DNA of 35,420 bases from an uncultured Limosilactobacillus sp. (lineage in GTDB: Bacteria; Bacillota; Bacilli; Lactobacillales; Lactobacillaceae). The first letter of the stretch is position 1. The number at the start of each line of letters is the position of its first letter. The notes below the pieces were generated by a model. The model had not been told where the DNA came from. It did no database searches and saw nothing but the letters and a program-made list of their open reading frames with translations. Shown here piece by piece: positions 16,198 through 24,580 of the stretch. A program made the position numbers and the translations under genes. Location of the stretch: contig NZ_CAKPXS010000013.1 of NCBI RefSeq assembly GCF_934202235.1, positions 1 to 35,420 on the forward strand, in the 5' to 3' direction.

Positions 16198-17233
16198 ATT
16201 CCTCCACGGGTGTCATTCGTGGAAACGATAATCCCGGAACAGCGTTCAAATCCCAGCCTGCCCGGTCACCATAGCGGTAGTTAACGGTCCCCGCGGCCCC
16301 GATCATTGCTGCATTATCACCGCAATATTTGAGCGGTGCCTGCAGGGTGGTCATCTCAGGAAATTCCTTCCCGAGGTCGTGCTGCAGTCGTTTTCGCAGA
16401 CCATGGTTGGCCGCTACACCACCAGCCAGAATAAATTGTTCGGCCGGGTAGCGGTGAAGTGCTTTGATTGTTTTCTCCGCTAACACGTCCACAACGCTTT
16501 GCTGGAAACTGGCCGCCAAATCATACTTGTTCAATGTTTCACCCCGCTGGTGAGCATTATGGACGGTATTGATAAACGCACTCTTCAACCCGCTAAAACT
16601 AAAGTCAAAATTGGCTTCCTTTTCCATTGCCCGCGGGAAATGAAAAGTATCGTTACCCTTAGCAGCCCATTCGTCAACAGTTTTTCCTGCCGGATAATTA
16701 ACTCCCATGACCCGACCAATCTTATCGTAAGCTTCGCCAGCAGCGTCATCGCGAGTTTCGCCAATAATTTGGTACTGGTGTTCTTCAACCATGTACACCA
16801 GTTCGGTATGGCCGCCAGAAACCAGCAGTGCCAGTTGTGGATACTTAAACTCGCCGACAAAGCGGGCGGCGTAGAGGTGGCCAGTCATGTGGTTAACTGG
16901 AACTAATGGCAACCCATGGGCCCACGCAACCGTCTTGGCAGCAGTGACCCCCACGAGCAACGACCCCACAAGGCCCGGGCCATAAGTGACCGCTACGGCT
17001 GATAACTGATCATATGACACTCCGGCTTCAGCCAATGCCTCATCAGTACACTTCGTAATCTGCTCAATGTGGTGGCGACTAGCCACCTCCGGTACGACAC
17101 CGCCGAATCGCTGGTGACTAGCGATCTGCGTAGCGACGATGTTGGATAACACTTCCACCCCGTCCTTAATGACCGCCACACTCGTTTCGTCACAGCTCGA
17201 TTCAAATGCCAGTATCAGTGTTGGTTCAGTCAT
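16196..17233 (-). CDS. tsaD: tRNA N6-adenosine threonylcarbamoyltransferase TsaD
   Basis: The 345-residue protein has the ASKHA start LILAFESSCDETSVAV, the loop YGPGLVGSLLVG (about 84-95), the metal-binding pair in NHMTGH (His115, His119), VSGGHTELVY and the C-terminal CGDNAAMIG. TsaD transfers threonylcarbamoyl to A37 of ANN-decoding tRNAs, acting with TsaB. I start at ATG 17233 (MTEPTLILAF), after GGAAAGGAAGAG; an in-frame upstream start would extend 40 residues into rimI without family similarity. It overlaps the end of rimI by 8 bases, the third gene of tsaB-rimI-tsaD. Confidence 0.97.
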   Translation of the reverse strand: MTEPTLILAFESSCDETSVAVIKDGVEVLSNIVATQIASHQRFGGVVPEVASRHHIEQITKCTDEALAEAGVSYDQLSAVAVTYGPGLVGSLLVGVTAAKTVAWAHGLPLVPVNHMTGHLYAARFVGEFKYPQLALLVSGGHTELVYMVEEHQYQIIGETRDDAAGEAYDKIGRVMGVNYPAGKTVDEWAAKGNDTFHFPRAMEKEANFDFSFSGLKSAFINTVHNAHQRGETLNKYDLAASFQQSVVDVLAEKTIKALHRYPAEQFILAGGVAANHGLRKRLQHDLGKEFPEMTTLQAPLKYCGDNAAMIGAAGTVNYRYGDRAGWDLNAVPGLSFPRMTPVEE

Positions 17234-17795
17234 TCTTCTCTTCCTTTCCCAGGGGACGCAGCATTTCAAGCGCATCCCCGTGATCATCTTCATAATAACC
17301 ATGTTTAATTTTGGACTTTTGAAAGCCCAATTGCCGGTACAATCGTTGAGCACGACTATTTCTTACCCGTACTTCCAGACTCATCGTTAACATGCCATTT
17401 TCGGTTGAAACCTTTTCCAGTGCCCGTAGCATCGCGGTGCCAAGCCCCTGTCGTTGGTAACCAGGGGTCACCGCAATGTTAGTAATATGGGCGTCGTTTT
17501 TGACCCAGTTAAATGAGCAGCCGACAAAGCCAATAATATAATTATCATCAGTCGCCACCAGGTATAGCCGGTGTTGGCGTGACAATTCACTGGTAAAGGC
17601 TAAGGAGCCCCAGGGAGCGTATCCTTGGTAAACTCGCCGCTCAATTTCAACCATCGCCTCAATATCTCCACGCTGAGCTGGCTGCAAGACAATGGAACGG
17701 TCAGCTACCTGCAGTGTTTGCGGTGCAAAATAAACCGGGTGTCCTGCCAGCCCACTCGCGGCTCTTGCTAACCAGTGGTTAAACTTCCTGAACAT
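17226..17795 (-). CDS. rimI: Ribosomal protein alanine N-acetyltransferase RimI-like
   Basis: A GNAT-fold acetyltransferase: from about residue 45 it shows IVLQPAQRGDIEAMVEIERR, the acetyl-CoA loop VTPGYQRQGLGTAML and the C-terminal SRAQRLYRQLGFQ. RimI acetylates the N terminus of ribosomal protein S18 in E. coli; the target here is inferred. I start at ATG 17795 (MFRKFNHWLA, 189 residues), which overlaps tsaB by 17 bases with only a weak upstream GGAA, so coupled translation is likely. About 40 residues precede the GNAT domain, longer than the approximately 150-residue B. subtilis protein. It sits between tsaB and tsaD, as in many Firmicutes. Confidence 0.88.
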   Translation of the reverse strand: MFRKFNHWLARAASGLAGHPVYFAPQTLQVADRSIVLQPAQRGDIEAMVEIERRVYQGYAPWGSLAFTSELSRQHRLYLVATDDNYIIGFVGCSFNWVKNDAHITNIAVTPGYQRQGLGTAMLRALEKVSTENGMLTMSLEVRVRNSRAQRLYRQLGFQKSKIKHGYYEDDHGDALEMLRPLGKEEKND

Positions 17796-18507
17796 AATTC
17801 CGGTGAGGAGCGTTGGGGTGCCGTTTCTTCCACTCCACTTCTGCCTCAGTAAGTAACAGGTAGTGCGGAACAAAGCCATTAATATCTTCAACTTGTTGCC
17901 GTTCTTTGCCCAGGAGAGCTAACTGGTAGGCAGCCGGCACTGCATAACCAGGCGCTAGCAGCTGAACGTTAGCAGGAAAGTTACCGGCAAAGTGTTGCTT
18001 AATTTTTCTGGTGAGTTGGCCGACCATGACCACTGGCTGTTGTTGATCAGCAAGTTGGTCAACCAGTTTGCTCATTGCGACATGAGTATCAGCAAACTGT
18101 TCTACTAGTTGGCCATCCTGCCAGCGGTAACCGCCAGCATAAACATTTCCCCGGCGAGCATCAAAGAATGGAACTACCAGCTGGTCGCTAACCGGCGGAA
18201 CATTAGCCGCCAGGACCGCCAAGCTTGAAATACCGACAAGCTCACAGGAAAGGGTATCGGCTAGTACTTTGGCCGTCGTGACCGCAATCCGGACGCCGGT
18301 ATAAGATCCTGGCCCTTGTGCAACGACGACTCGATCCAGGTCTCCCGGCTGCCAGTGAACTTGTTTCATTAACTGATCAATCGTCGGCAAGACGTAGATA
18401 CTATGGTTTTTCACCATGTTATAGGTAGTTGTCGCCAATAAGTGGTCATCCTCAACTAATGCAATTGTCAGCGGGTGGTTGGACGTGTCAATTGCTAAAA
18501 TTTTCAC
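17779..18507 (-). CDS. tsaB: t6A biosynthesis protein TsaB
   Basis: A 242-residue TsaD paralogue with the start VKILAIDTSNHPLTIALVED and VVAQGPGSYTGVRIAVTTAK, but without the metal-binding histidine motif, as expected. TsaB dimerises with TsaD and supports threonylcarbamoyl transfer to tRNA. I place the start at GTG 18507, because AAAGGAG lies eight bases upstream and the family's first residues begin here; an ATG 36 bases earlier is also in frame. The following rimI begins inside this gene. A promoter with 17-base spacing lies directly upstream, so this is probably the first gene of the operon. Confidence 0.95.
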   Translation of the reverse strand: MKILAIDTSNHPLTIALVEDDHLLATTTYNMVKNHSIYVLPTIDQLMKQVHWQPGDLDRVVVAQGPGSYTGVRIAVTTAKVLADTLSCELVGISSLAVLAANVPPVSDQLVVPFFDARRGNVYAGGYRWQDGQLVEQFADTHVAMSKLVDQLADQQQPVVMVGQLTRKIKQHFAGNFPANVQLLAPGYAVPAAYQLALLGKERQQVEDINGFVPHYLLLTEAEVEWKKRHPNAPHRNYVQEV

Positions 18508-18538
18508 CGTAAACGCTCCTTTCATTTTTGCCTTCATC

Positions 18539-18567
18539 ATCATACCCCAAATTACCAGTAGAGTAAA
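18539..18567 (-). promoter_or_regulatory. Predicted promoter of tsaB-rimI-tsaD
   Basis: On the minus strand TTTACT (18567-18562), a 17-base spacer and TATGAT (18544-18539), between the galE terminator and tsaB. Confidence 0.6.
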
Positions 18568-18587
18568 AAATCACCGACCGAGTAACA

Positions 18588-18622
18588 AGAAACCCCCAAC
18601 GTTCAGCAACAACGTTGGAGGT
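18588..18622 (-). terminator. Rho-independent terminator after galE
   Basis: On the minus strand CCTCCAACGTT and AACGTTGGGGG form an eleven-base stem around GTTGCTG, followed by TTTCTT. About 27 bases after the galE stop. Confidence 0.85.
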
Positions 18623-18648
18623 ATTATTTAGTTCTAATCTTGAAAGCA

Positions 18649-19641
18649 TTACTTATCGTTGTAACCCTGTGGATGAGTGGAGTGCCACTTCCAAGCAGAG
18701 GCAATAATGTCATGAACATCATCATATTGCGGCTTCCAGCCCAGCACCGAACGGGCCTTGTCACTAGCTGCCACCAACGCATCGGGATCGCCTGGCCGGC
18801 GTGGTGCCATCTTTGCCGGAATGGGCTTGCCAGTTACTTCACGAGCTGCTTCCAGCATCTGCTTGTTTGAGAAGCCAGTGGAAGAACCCAGATTAAAGGC
18901 ATCACTCGGGTTGCCCGCCTGCAAGTACTTAATCGCCAGAATGTGCGCATCGGCCAGGTCCATCGGGTGAACATAGTCGCGGACATTCGTCCCATCTGGG
19001 GTGTTGTAGTCATCACCAAAGATGCTCAACTCATCACGCTTACCAGCGGCAACCTGCAAAATAATCGGTACCAGGTGGGTTTCTGGGTGGTGGTCTTCAC
19101 CAATCGAACCATCTGGCTTCGCCCCCGCCACGTTAAAGTAACGAAGAGCAACAAACTTAATCCCGTACGCCTCGTCACACCACTTCATGATCTTTTCCAT
19201 GGCCAACTTGCTTTCCCCGTAAGGGTTAATTGGCACTTGAGGGTCACTTTCCTTAATTGGCATGTGCTCAGGGATACCATAAGTGGCAGCAGTCGAACTG
19301 AAGACAATGTACTTAATCCCGTGGTCGTGCATTGCTTCCAGCAGGGTAATCATCCCGCCAGTATTGTTATCAAAATACTTTAATGGTTTCTTCATCGATT
19401 CAGCAACCAGCGAAAAGGCGGCAAAGTGTACTACCGCCTCAATTTTTTCCTTGGTAAACAGTTCATCAAGGAACTCCCGGTTCCGAATGTCACCTTCATA
19501 AAAGCGCGCTTGACTGTTAATAGCGGCGCGGTGACCAGTGGACAGGTTATCAGCCACCACGACGTCATAACCCTTTTCCACTAAGTCAGCAACCATATGA
19601 GAACCGATATAACCGGCCCCACCAGCAACAAGAATTGCCAT
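18649..19641 (-). CDS. galE: UDP-glucose 4-epimerase
   Basis: A 330-residue extended short-chain dehydrogenase with the NAD-binding GGAGYIGSHM at residues 7-16, the YGESK catalytic motif (Tyr-x-x-x-Lys) in VPINPYGESKLAM, and RYFNVAGAKPDGSIGEDH. It interconverts UDP-glucose and UDP-galactose for the Leloir pathway and for cell-wall and exopolysaccharide precursors. No other gal genes adjoin it, which favours a housekeeping envelope role, an inference. ATG at 19641 follows GGAGGG. It is 50 bases after ppx with a possible own promoter; no terminator separates the two, so readthrough is possible. Confidence 0.95.
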   Translation of the reverse strand: MAILVAGGAGYIGSHMVADLVEKGYDVVVADNLSTGHRAAINSQARFYEGDIRNREFLDELFTKEKIEAVVHFAAFSLVAESMKKPLKYFDNNTGGMITLLEAMHDHGIKYIVFSSTAATYGIPEHMPIKESDPQVPINPYGESKLAMEKIMKWCDEAYGIKFVALRYFNVAGAKPDGSIGEDHHPETHLVPIILQVAAGKRDELSIFGDDYNTPDGTNVRDYVHPMDLADAHILAIKYLQAGNPSDAFNLGSSTGFSNKQMLEAAREVTGKPIPAKMAPRRPGDPDALVAASDKARSVLGWKPQYDDVHDIIASAWKWHSTHPQGYNDK

Positions 19642-19677
19642 CTTTGACCCTCCAATAATGTAAACATTTTCTTTCCA

Positions 19678-19705
19678 ATTCTACCACAAGGCTAAGCGAA
19701 GTCCA
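19678..19705 (-). promoter_or_regulatory. Possible galE promoter
   Basis: On the minus strand TGGACT (19705-19700), a 16-base spacer and TAGAAT (19683-19678). The -35 lies inside the 3' end of ppx. Confidence 0.4.
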
Positions 19706-20654
19706 GCCGCTGAATCATCTCCGGGTTCACCTCGCCCGCTTGGTATTGAAAGAGCAGCCCTTCACGCAGACCGTTGCTACTAAACATCAGCTGCTTCATA
19801 TGAAGCTGACGTAAAAGCGCCATCAATGGCAGCAAACCACCAACAATCACGTCTGCGCGGGCAGCGGACACACCGCGAATGGCTGCCCGACCAGCCTTTT
19901 CAGTAGCAATCAGCTGGTGCATCAAGGCAAAGGCATCACTAGTACTCATCGTCAATCCGTGAACGGGCGGGACGTTGCCACCGTCAGCCAACCGCTGCCA
20001 GCGGTACATCTTAGCCAGGGCACGGTTGGACCCGCCCAAAGCTACTACTCGCAGATGACGGGCCCGGTTTAGCCAGCGCTGGCCAGCCAGGACCTCGTCC
20101 ACGTGAATAATCGCATCGTACAGGTTTTCCGGTGCAATGTGGTCACCAAGATGGTATCGCTGTGACAAGAGCACCGACCCCATCGGTAAACTAATAGCTT
20201 CTTCGGCATACCCATCGTCGACCAGGATCAGCTCCATGCTGGCACCGCCAGTATCGATAATCAGGCCGTTTTTGATTGGAAGGGTCCGCGATACACCTAA
20301 GTAGTCTAAGTACGCCTCGTGCTCACCAGAAATCACGTGAATATCCAGACCGACTTCCCGCTTTACCCGGTCAATAAACTCGGCGCGGTTAACTGCCTGA
20401 CGCACGGCCGCCGTCGCTGTCGTAATGAGTTGGACGTTCGGAATCGTCCGACAGATATCCATAAAGCGCGCCAGCTGGGCCACCGTTCTTTCGATTGGCG
20501 TCGTTTTCAGCAGCTTTTCTGGTCCCATGTCTTCGGATAAGCGCACGTATTCCTTTTCGTAGCGAAGTAATTTTGTCTGCCCACTGTCAGTCAGCTGGCT
20601 GACTTTCAGCCGGACAGAGTTAGAACCCAAGTCGATAATTGCTAAGTTAGTCAT
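19692..20654 (-). CDS. ppx: Ppx/GppA family exopolyphosphatase
   Basis: A 320-residue ASKHA-fold phosphatase with the phosphate-loop motif AIIDLGSNSVRLKV (about 5-18), TATAAVRQAVNR and the second loop LIIDTGGASMELIL (about 135-148). The length fits the two-domain form without an HD-like extension. It should remove terminal phosphates from polyphosphate or, as a GppA-type enzyme, convert pppGpp; substrate cannot be told from sequence. It overlaps the 3' end of ppk by 8 bases, so its expression is coupled to that of the kinase, giving synthesis and degradation on one transcript. Confidence 0.9.
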   Translation of the reverse strand: MTNLAIIDLGSNSVRLKVSQLTDSGQTKLLRYEKEYVRLSEDMGPEKLLKTTPIERTVAQLARFMDICRTIPNVQLITTATAAVRQAVNRAEFIDRVKREVGLDIHVISGEHEAYLDYLGVSRTLPIKNGLIIDTGGASMELILVDDGYAEEAISLPMGSVLLSQRYHLGDHIAPENLYDAIIHVDEVLAGQRWLNRARHLRVVALGGSNRALAKMYRWQRLADGGNVPPVHGLTMSTSDAFALMHQLIATEKAGRAAIRGVSAARADVIVGGLLPLMALLRQLHMKQLMFSSNGLREGLLFQYQAGEVNPEMIQRLDFA

Positions 20655-22899
20655 GTTGATTACCCTTCACCCGTTTCAAGTGTAGTCGTGGGACATGCCG
20701 GGTTAATGTTTCGAACACTGTCGAAAGATGGCGTTTATTTTCCTGTTCGCGGTGCTCATCAGCCCGGTGTTTTTCAGCTTCGTCCATAAAATGCTGCTGA
20801 GAATTAAACTGTGGTTGGCCTGCCGAGTCCAGCAGCTCGTATTCGCTGCCATGGAGAACCCAGGTATTGACATTATCCTTCCACATACTGTCAAAGATTT
20901 GGATCGCTTTTTGCTTCGTCAACGCACCCTCAACTGGGAACAACTCTTCCACCCGGCGGTTCAGGTTACGGGTCATCATGTCAGCACTAGAAAGGTAAAT
21001 ATCCGAATGCCCATTGCTTTCAAAGTAGTAAATCCGCGAGTGCTCCAAGAAACGGCCAACAATACTGTGCACTTCAATCTTCCCGTTTAATGCCGGCAAA
21101 TCATTACGCAAACAAGTAATCCCCCGCACCAGCAGCTGGACCTTCACCCCGGCAGCAGCGGCGTCGTACAGGCGAGCAATAATCTGCTTGTCGGACAGGG
21201 AATTCATCTTCATCCGGATTAAAGCTGGGTTACCGCTCTTGGCCACTTCAATCTGCTCATCAATCTTGGTATCAATAAACTGGCGAATGCCGTGCGGCGA
21301 GACATGCAGTTTGTGGAAGTAACGTGGCCGGGCAAAACCTGACAGCATATTGAACAGGTTGGTCATATCAACCCCGATTTCGTAATCGCAGGTAAACAGC
21401 CCCATGTCGGTATAAAAGTTCGCGGTCACGTCGTTATAATTACCCGTTCCCAGGTGGACGTAGCGGCGAATCCCATCGTGGTCCCGACGAATCACCAGCG
21501 CCAGTTTACAGTGCGTCTTTAGGCCAACTAAACCGTAAATAACGTGGCACCCCATCTGCTCCAAGCGGCGTGCCCAACGAACATTATTCTTTTCGTCAAA
21601 CCGGGCCTTGACTTCCACCAGCACGGTGACCTGTTTGCCTGCCTGGGCGGCCTGTCCCAGGTATTTAATGATCGGCGAGTTTCCGGATACCCGGTAGAGG
21701 GTCATTTTAATTGCCAGGACGTTCTTATCAATGGCCGCCTTATGAATAAAGTTGACCACCGACTGGAAGTCGTCGTAGGGATGTTGAACCAGGTGGTCCT
21801 TCTCCCGCATTGCCTTAAACAAGTCATGGTCCATGTCAAATTGGGGGTCCAGGTAAGGCTTAAACCGGCGGTAGCGAAGGTCGTCACGGTCCTTTACCAT
21901 TCCTGACAACTTCTTCAAAAATGTCAAGTCGACTGGGCCATCAACCCGGTAAAGGGCCATTGAACTAACCTTTAAGTTCTTCACCAGGTGGTTCTCTAAC
22001 CACGGATCGATATCACCTTGAACTTCCAAGCGCATTACTGAACCGTGTTCCCGCTCACGCAGCTGGTGCTGAACAGCCCGCAAGAGGTCAGAAGTATCGG
22101 CTTCTGCAACGTCGAGGTCCATATCCCGACTCACCCGGTAAGTTCCCGTCGATTGGATAAGGTACCCCGGGAATAGCTGGTCCAGGAACTGTTTGACTAC
22201 TTCGTCCAGCAAAATAAAAGTGTTTTCGTGTGGCAGCTTTACCAGCCGCCGATAGATATCAGGAACCCGGACAGTCGCAAATTTTTCTTCCGCTTCATTA
22301 CGGTCATCGTGCGGTTCCTGGGGCCGGCCAGCGACTTCCTGGTCACCTTCCAGGACCGTCTGTGGTGACTGCGCTTGCGCATCCTTGGGTGCCCGCTTGA
22401 GTTTGATCGCAATGTTTAGTGAATTATTGCTAATAAACGGGAACGGCCGTGAGCTATCATCAGCCATCGGTGTCAAAACCGGCAACAATTCTTCGTTAAA
22501 GTAACGCCGCAAAAAATCCTGCTGATGATCATCCAGCTCATCAAAGTGACGGAAATAGATTCCTTCCTTAGCTAGTGCTGGCAACAATTCATCGTTATAA
22601 ACCCGGTAGCGTTTTTCGACCATCCGGTGTTCCTTCTGGTTAACCGCTGATAATTGCTCTTCAGGAGTCATTCCTGAGGCATCGGTCGTGGTCACGTTGG
22701 CCGCAACCAGCTTGTGAAGTGAGGCCACCCGGACCATAAAGAACTCATCAACGTTACTCTGAGTAATGCCTAAAAAGTTAGCTCGTTCCAGCAACGGGTT
22801 TTCCTTTTGCCGGGCCTCTTCCAGGACCCGACCATTAAAGTCAATCCAGCTTAATTCCCGGTTAACGTAGTTTTGTGATTGGTAAAAATCCTTATACAT
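20647..22899 (-). CDS. ppk: Polyphosphate kinase PPK1
   Basis: PPK1 transfers the gamma phosphate of ATP onto polyphosphate chains, reversibly. The 750-residue protein has the four-domain layout: N-terminal NRELSWIDFNGRVLEEA, the middle domain, and two phospholipase-D-like domains. The autophosphorylated histidine is expected at His463 in KTHCKLALV, and the second catalytic histidine at His620 in FLEHSRIYYF; HLGTGNYND follows the first. Residues about 169-206 are a hydrophilic stretch (Gln, Glu, Asp and Pro rich) inserted between LNIAIKLK and ATVRVPDIYR, where E. coli PPK is shorter by recollection. It lies 3 bases after the upstream Ppx homologue and overlaps the downstream one. Confidence 0.96.
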   Translation of the reverse strand: MYKDFYQSQNYVNRELSWIDFNGRVLEEARQKENPLLERANFLGITQSNVDEFFMVRVASLHKLVAANVTTTDASGMTPEEQLSAVNQKEHRMVEKRYRVYNDELLPALAKEGIYFRHFDELDDHQQDFLRRYFNEELLPVLTPMADDSSRPFPFISNNSLNIAIKLKRAPKDAQAQSPQTVLEGDQEVAGRPQEPHDDRNEAEEKFATVRVPDIYRRLVKLPHENTFILLDEVVKQFLDQLFPGYLIQSTGTYRVSRDMDLDVAEADTSDLLRAVQHQLREREHGSVMRLEVQGDIDPWLENHLVKNLKVSSMALYRVDGPVDLTFLKKLSGMVKDRDDLRYRRFKPYLDPQFDMDHDLFKAMREKDHLVQHPYDDFQSVVNFIHKAAIDKNVLAIKMTLYRVSGNSPIIKYLGQAAQAGKQVTVLVEVKARFDEKNNVRWARRLEQMGCHVIYGLVGLKTHCKLALVIRRDHDGIRRYVHLGTGNYNDVTANFYTDMGLFTCDYEIGVDMTNLFNMLSGFARPRYFHKLHVSPHGIRQFIDTKIDEQIEVAKSGNPALIRMKMNSLSDKQIIARLYDAAAAGVKVQLLVRGITCLRNDLPALNGKIEVHSIVGRFLEHSRIYYFESNGHSDIYLSSADMMTRNLNRRVEELFPVEGALTKQKAIQIFDSMWKDNVNTWVLHGSEYELLDSAGQPQFNSQQHFMDEAEKHRADEHREQENKRHLSTVFETLTRHVPRLHLKRVKGNQHD

Positions 22900-22902
22900 G
22901 AA

Positions 22903-24399
22903 CTAAGCTCCTTCCACAATCAAGACTGGCTGCAACCCAAACACGTTTTTGAAGACCTTATTTTTCCGACCAAATGCCCACTGCTCGACAACCAGGTTGT
23001 CCGTTGCTTGAACGGTAATCAACAGCCGGCCATTCTCCAGGCGTAATTTAACTCGACTAATCTTTTGTAAGCGTGAATCATCAAGTGAATCAGCAACCCG
23101 CAAAATTGCCGCTAATTTGCCAACAATGAGCTGACTTTCCCCGTCCAGTTTTTGAAACGTTGGCTGGTGAACGTCGGGGCTCTCAGAACTATGGAAGCGT
23201 GCCACTTCAGCCACAATCAGGTTATCCTTCGCTGACAACCCAATCAGCGGGTTAGCCTCCAAGATATAGGCTGAGTGACGGTAGTGCCCCTGGGGGTTAA
23301 TGAAGTTGCCAATGTCATCAATTTTGCCGGCAATTTCGAGCAGCAAGCGCTCATGTCGTCCCAGCCGGTGAATTGGTTGCAAGGCATCAAATAATTTCAA
23401 CGAAACGTCCACCACAAAGTCGTTGTGCGCTGAATCAGCCCCGTAACGACGTGCCATGTTATCCGCTGATGTCCGAATCATGTCATTAATCTGTTGCTGG
23501 TCACCAAAGGCCACCTTGGTCACCCCGTCAATTTCAGTAATATTCGTCGTGTAAATGGACTTCGCATCCAGGAGCCGGATGACCCGTGAAATGACTAAAA
23601 AGTTTGGCAGCACCCAGTTGACGCTCTGCTCGTTCACATCATAATTACTGATGATGTATTGGTCCGGGGCATCGACTACCTGATTGTAGCGTTCCTCCAG
23701 CTTTTCTCGTGGGAGCTCGGCCACCCGCCGGTCACCAGTAACAAAGGTGTCGGCAATTGTTCCAATATTTTGAATGAGCAGCTTTGATTTCTTCACGTGA
23801 CGCAGCTCCGGAACCAGGTACTCCAGCTTACTACTGATGTAATCCAGGATAATTTCACTGGGGTTAGTCGTTGTTTGCCGAAGAGTATCAACAAGGTGGC
23901 TTACCCGGGCACCGCCCAGGTCAATATTCCATGACATTTGAAACTTCTTATGCCGGAAATAACCCAGTGTCGCCGTATCCAGCCCCATCGTTAAGACGTA
24001 GAGGTTCTTGCTAGCCAGTTCGCTAAACTCCGGGAGGTCACTCATTAATGTACTGAAGGTGTCGGCCACCAGTTGATTATTGTTCAACCACTTAATTGCA
24101 AAGCCCGTCCGCACGTCAATTTGATCCGCAATGTAGCGGGCTTGCGACATTTGCAGATCCTCCAATTTACCGTAAAACGAAACGTCCTTGACCGCATAGT
24201 CGGCCAGGATTCGCCTAAACCCTTCCAAATTATTAACAATTGCCTCAAGGTTGCCAGCATAGTTGGCAATTCGCCGTCGTCCCACGGGCAGCGGCCCTGA
24301 TTTTACTTCAGTGATCACCTTATCACCAGGCTGCTGAACCACTCGCAGCGTCATTTCGTCCGGGCTGAGGAAAATCAGCCCCTTTGCTTGTTGTTTCAC
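22903..24399 (-). CDS. Ppx/GppA homologue with C-terminal HD-like domain and degenerate phosphate loops
   Basis: A 498-residue protein beginning with GTG at 24399 behind GGGAG. The C-terminal part (about 305-430) resembles the HD-like domain of long Ppx enzymes, with LLLEIAGKIDDIGNFIN and HYRHSAYILEANPL. The N-terminal ASKHA half is divergent: where active enzymes have IDLGSNSVRL this has IFLSPDEMTLRV, and the second glycine loop reads IDLGGARVSHL. It may therefore be a weak enzyme or a regulatory or ligand-binding subunit; this is inference. It is first in the polyphosphate operon, three bases before ppk. Databases commonly call such proteins exopolyphosphatase. Confidence 0.8.
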   Translation of the reverse strand: MKQQAKGLIFLSPDEMTLRVVQQPGDKVITEVKSGPLPVGRRRIANYAGNLEAIVNNLEGFRRILADYAVKDVSFYGKLEDLQMSQARYIADQIDVRTGFAIKWLNNNQLVADTFSTLMSDLPEFSELASKNLYVLTMGLDTATLGYFRHKKFQMSWNIDLGGARVSHLVDTLRQTTTNPSEIILDYISSKLEYLVPELRHVKKSKLLIQNIGTIADTFVTGDRRVAELPREKLEERYNQVVDAPDQYIISNYDVNEQSVNWVLPNFLVISRVIRLLDAKSIYTTNITEIDGVTKVAFGDQQQINDMIRTSADNMARRYGADSAHNDFVVDVSLKLFDALQPIHRLGRHERLLLEIAGKIDDIGNFINPQGHYRHSAYILEANPLIGLSAKDNLIVAEVARFHSSESPDVHQPTFQKLDGESQLIVGKLAAILRVADSLDDSRLQKISRVKLRLENGRLLITVQATDNLVVEQWAFGRKNKVFKNVFGLQPVLIVEGA

Positions 24400-24429
24400 G
24401 AAAAGGCTCCCTTCTGAATATTTTATTCC

Positions 24430-24460
24430 GTTATTCGAATCTCCCTAATTCAAGAATAAC
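24430..24460 (-). promoter_or_regulatory. Imperfect dyad upstream of the polyphosphate operon
   Basis: GTTATTC and GAATAAC form a perfect seven-base outer repeat; inside, GAAT and ATTC pair, leaving a two-base bulge and a seven-base loop. As minus-strand RNA the loop reads UAGGGAG. It lies about 30 bases before the GTG start and overlaps a possible extended -10 (TGT-TATTCT). It could be an operator or a leader hairpin. Confidence 0.4.
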
Positions 24461-24514
24461 ACCATTTGTTTCTTTTTTGCCGCTCATTTTTGACTGATAA
24501 TAATAGTTAGAAAC

Positions 24515-24565
24515 AAAAAGGGGGCGTGACTACGAAGTCATAAATGACTTCTGTCACGCTCCCTG
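24515..24565 (-). terminator. Large terminator after the acyl-ACP thioesterase gene
   Basis: On the minus strand GGGAGCGTGAC pairs with GTCACGCCCCC, enclosing a nested stem GAAGTCA-TTTA-TGACTTC style palindrome, followed by TTTTTG. It ends the long dnaX-to-thioesterase operon, 16 bases after its last stop codon. Confidence 0.9.
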
Positions 24566-24580
24566 TCTGATCATTAATGA

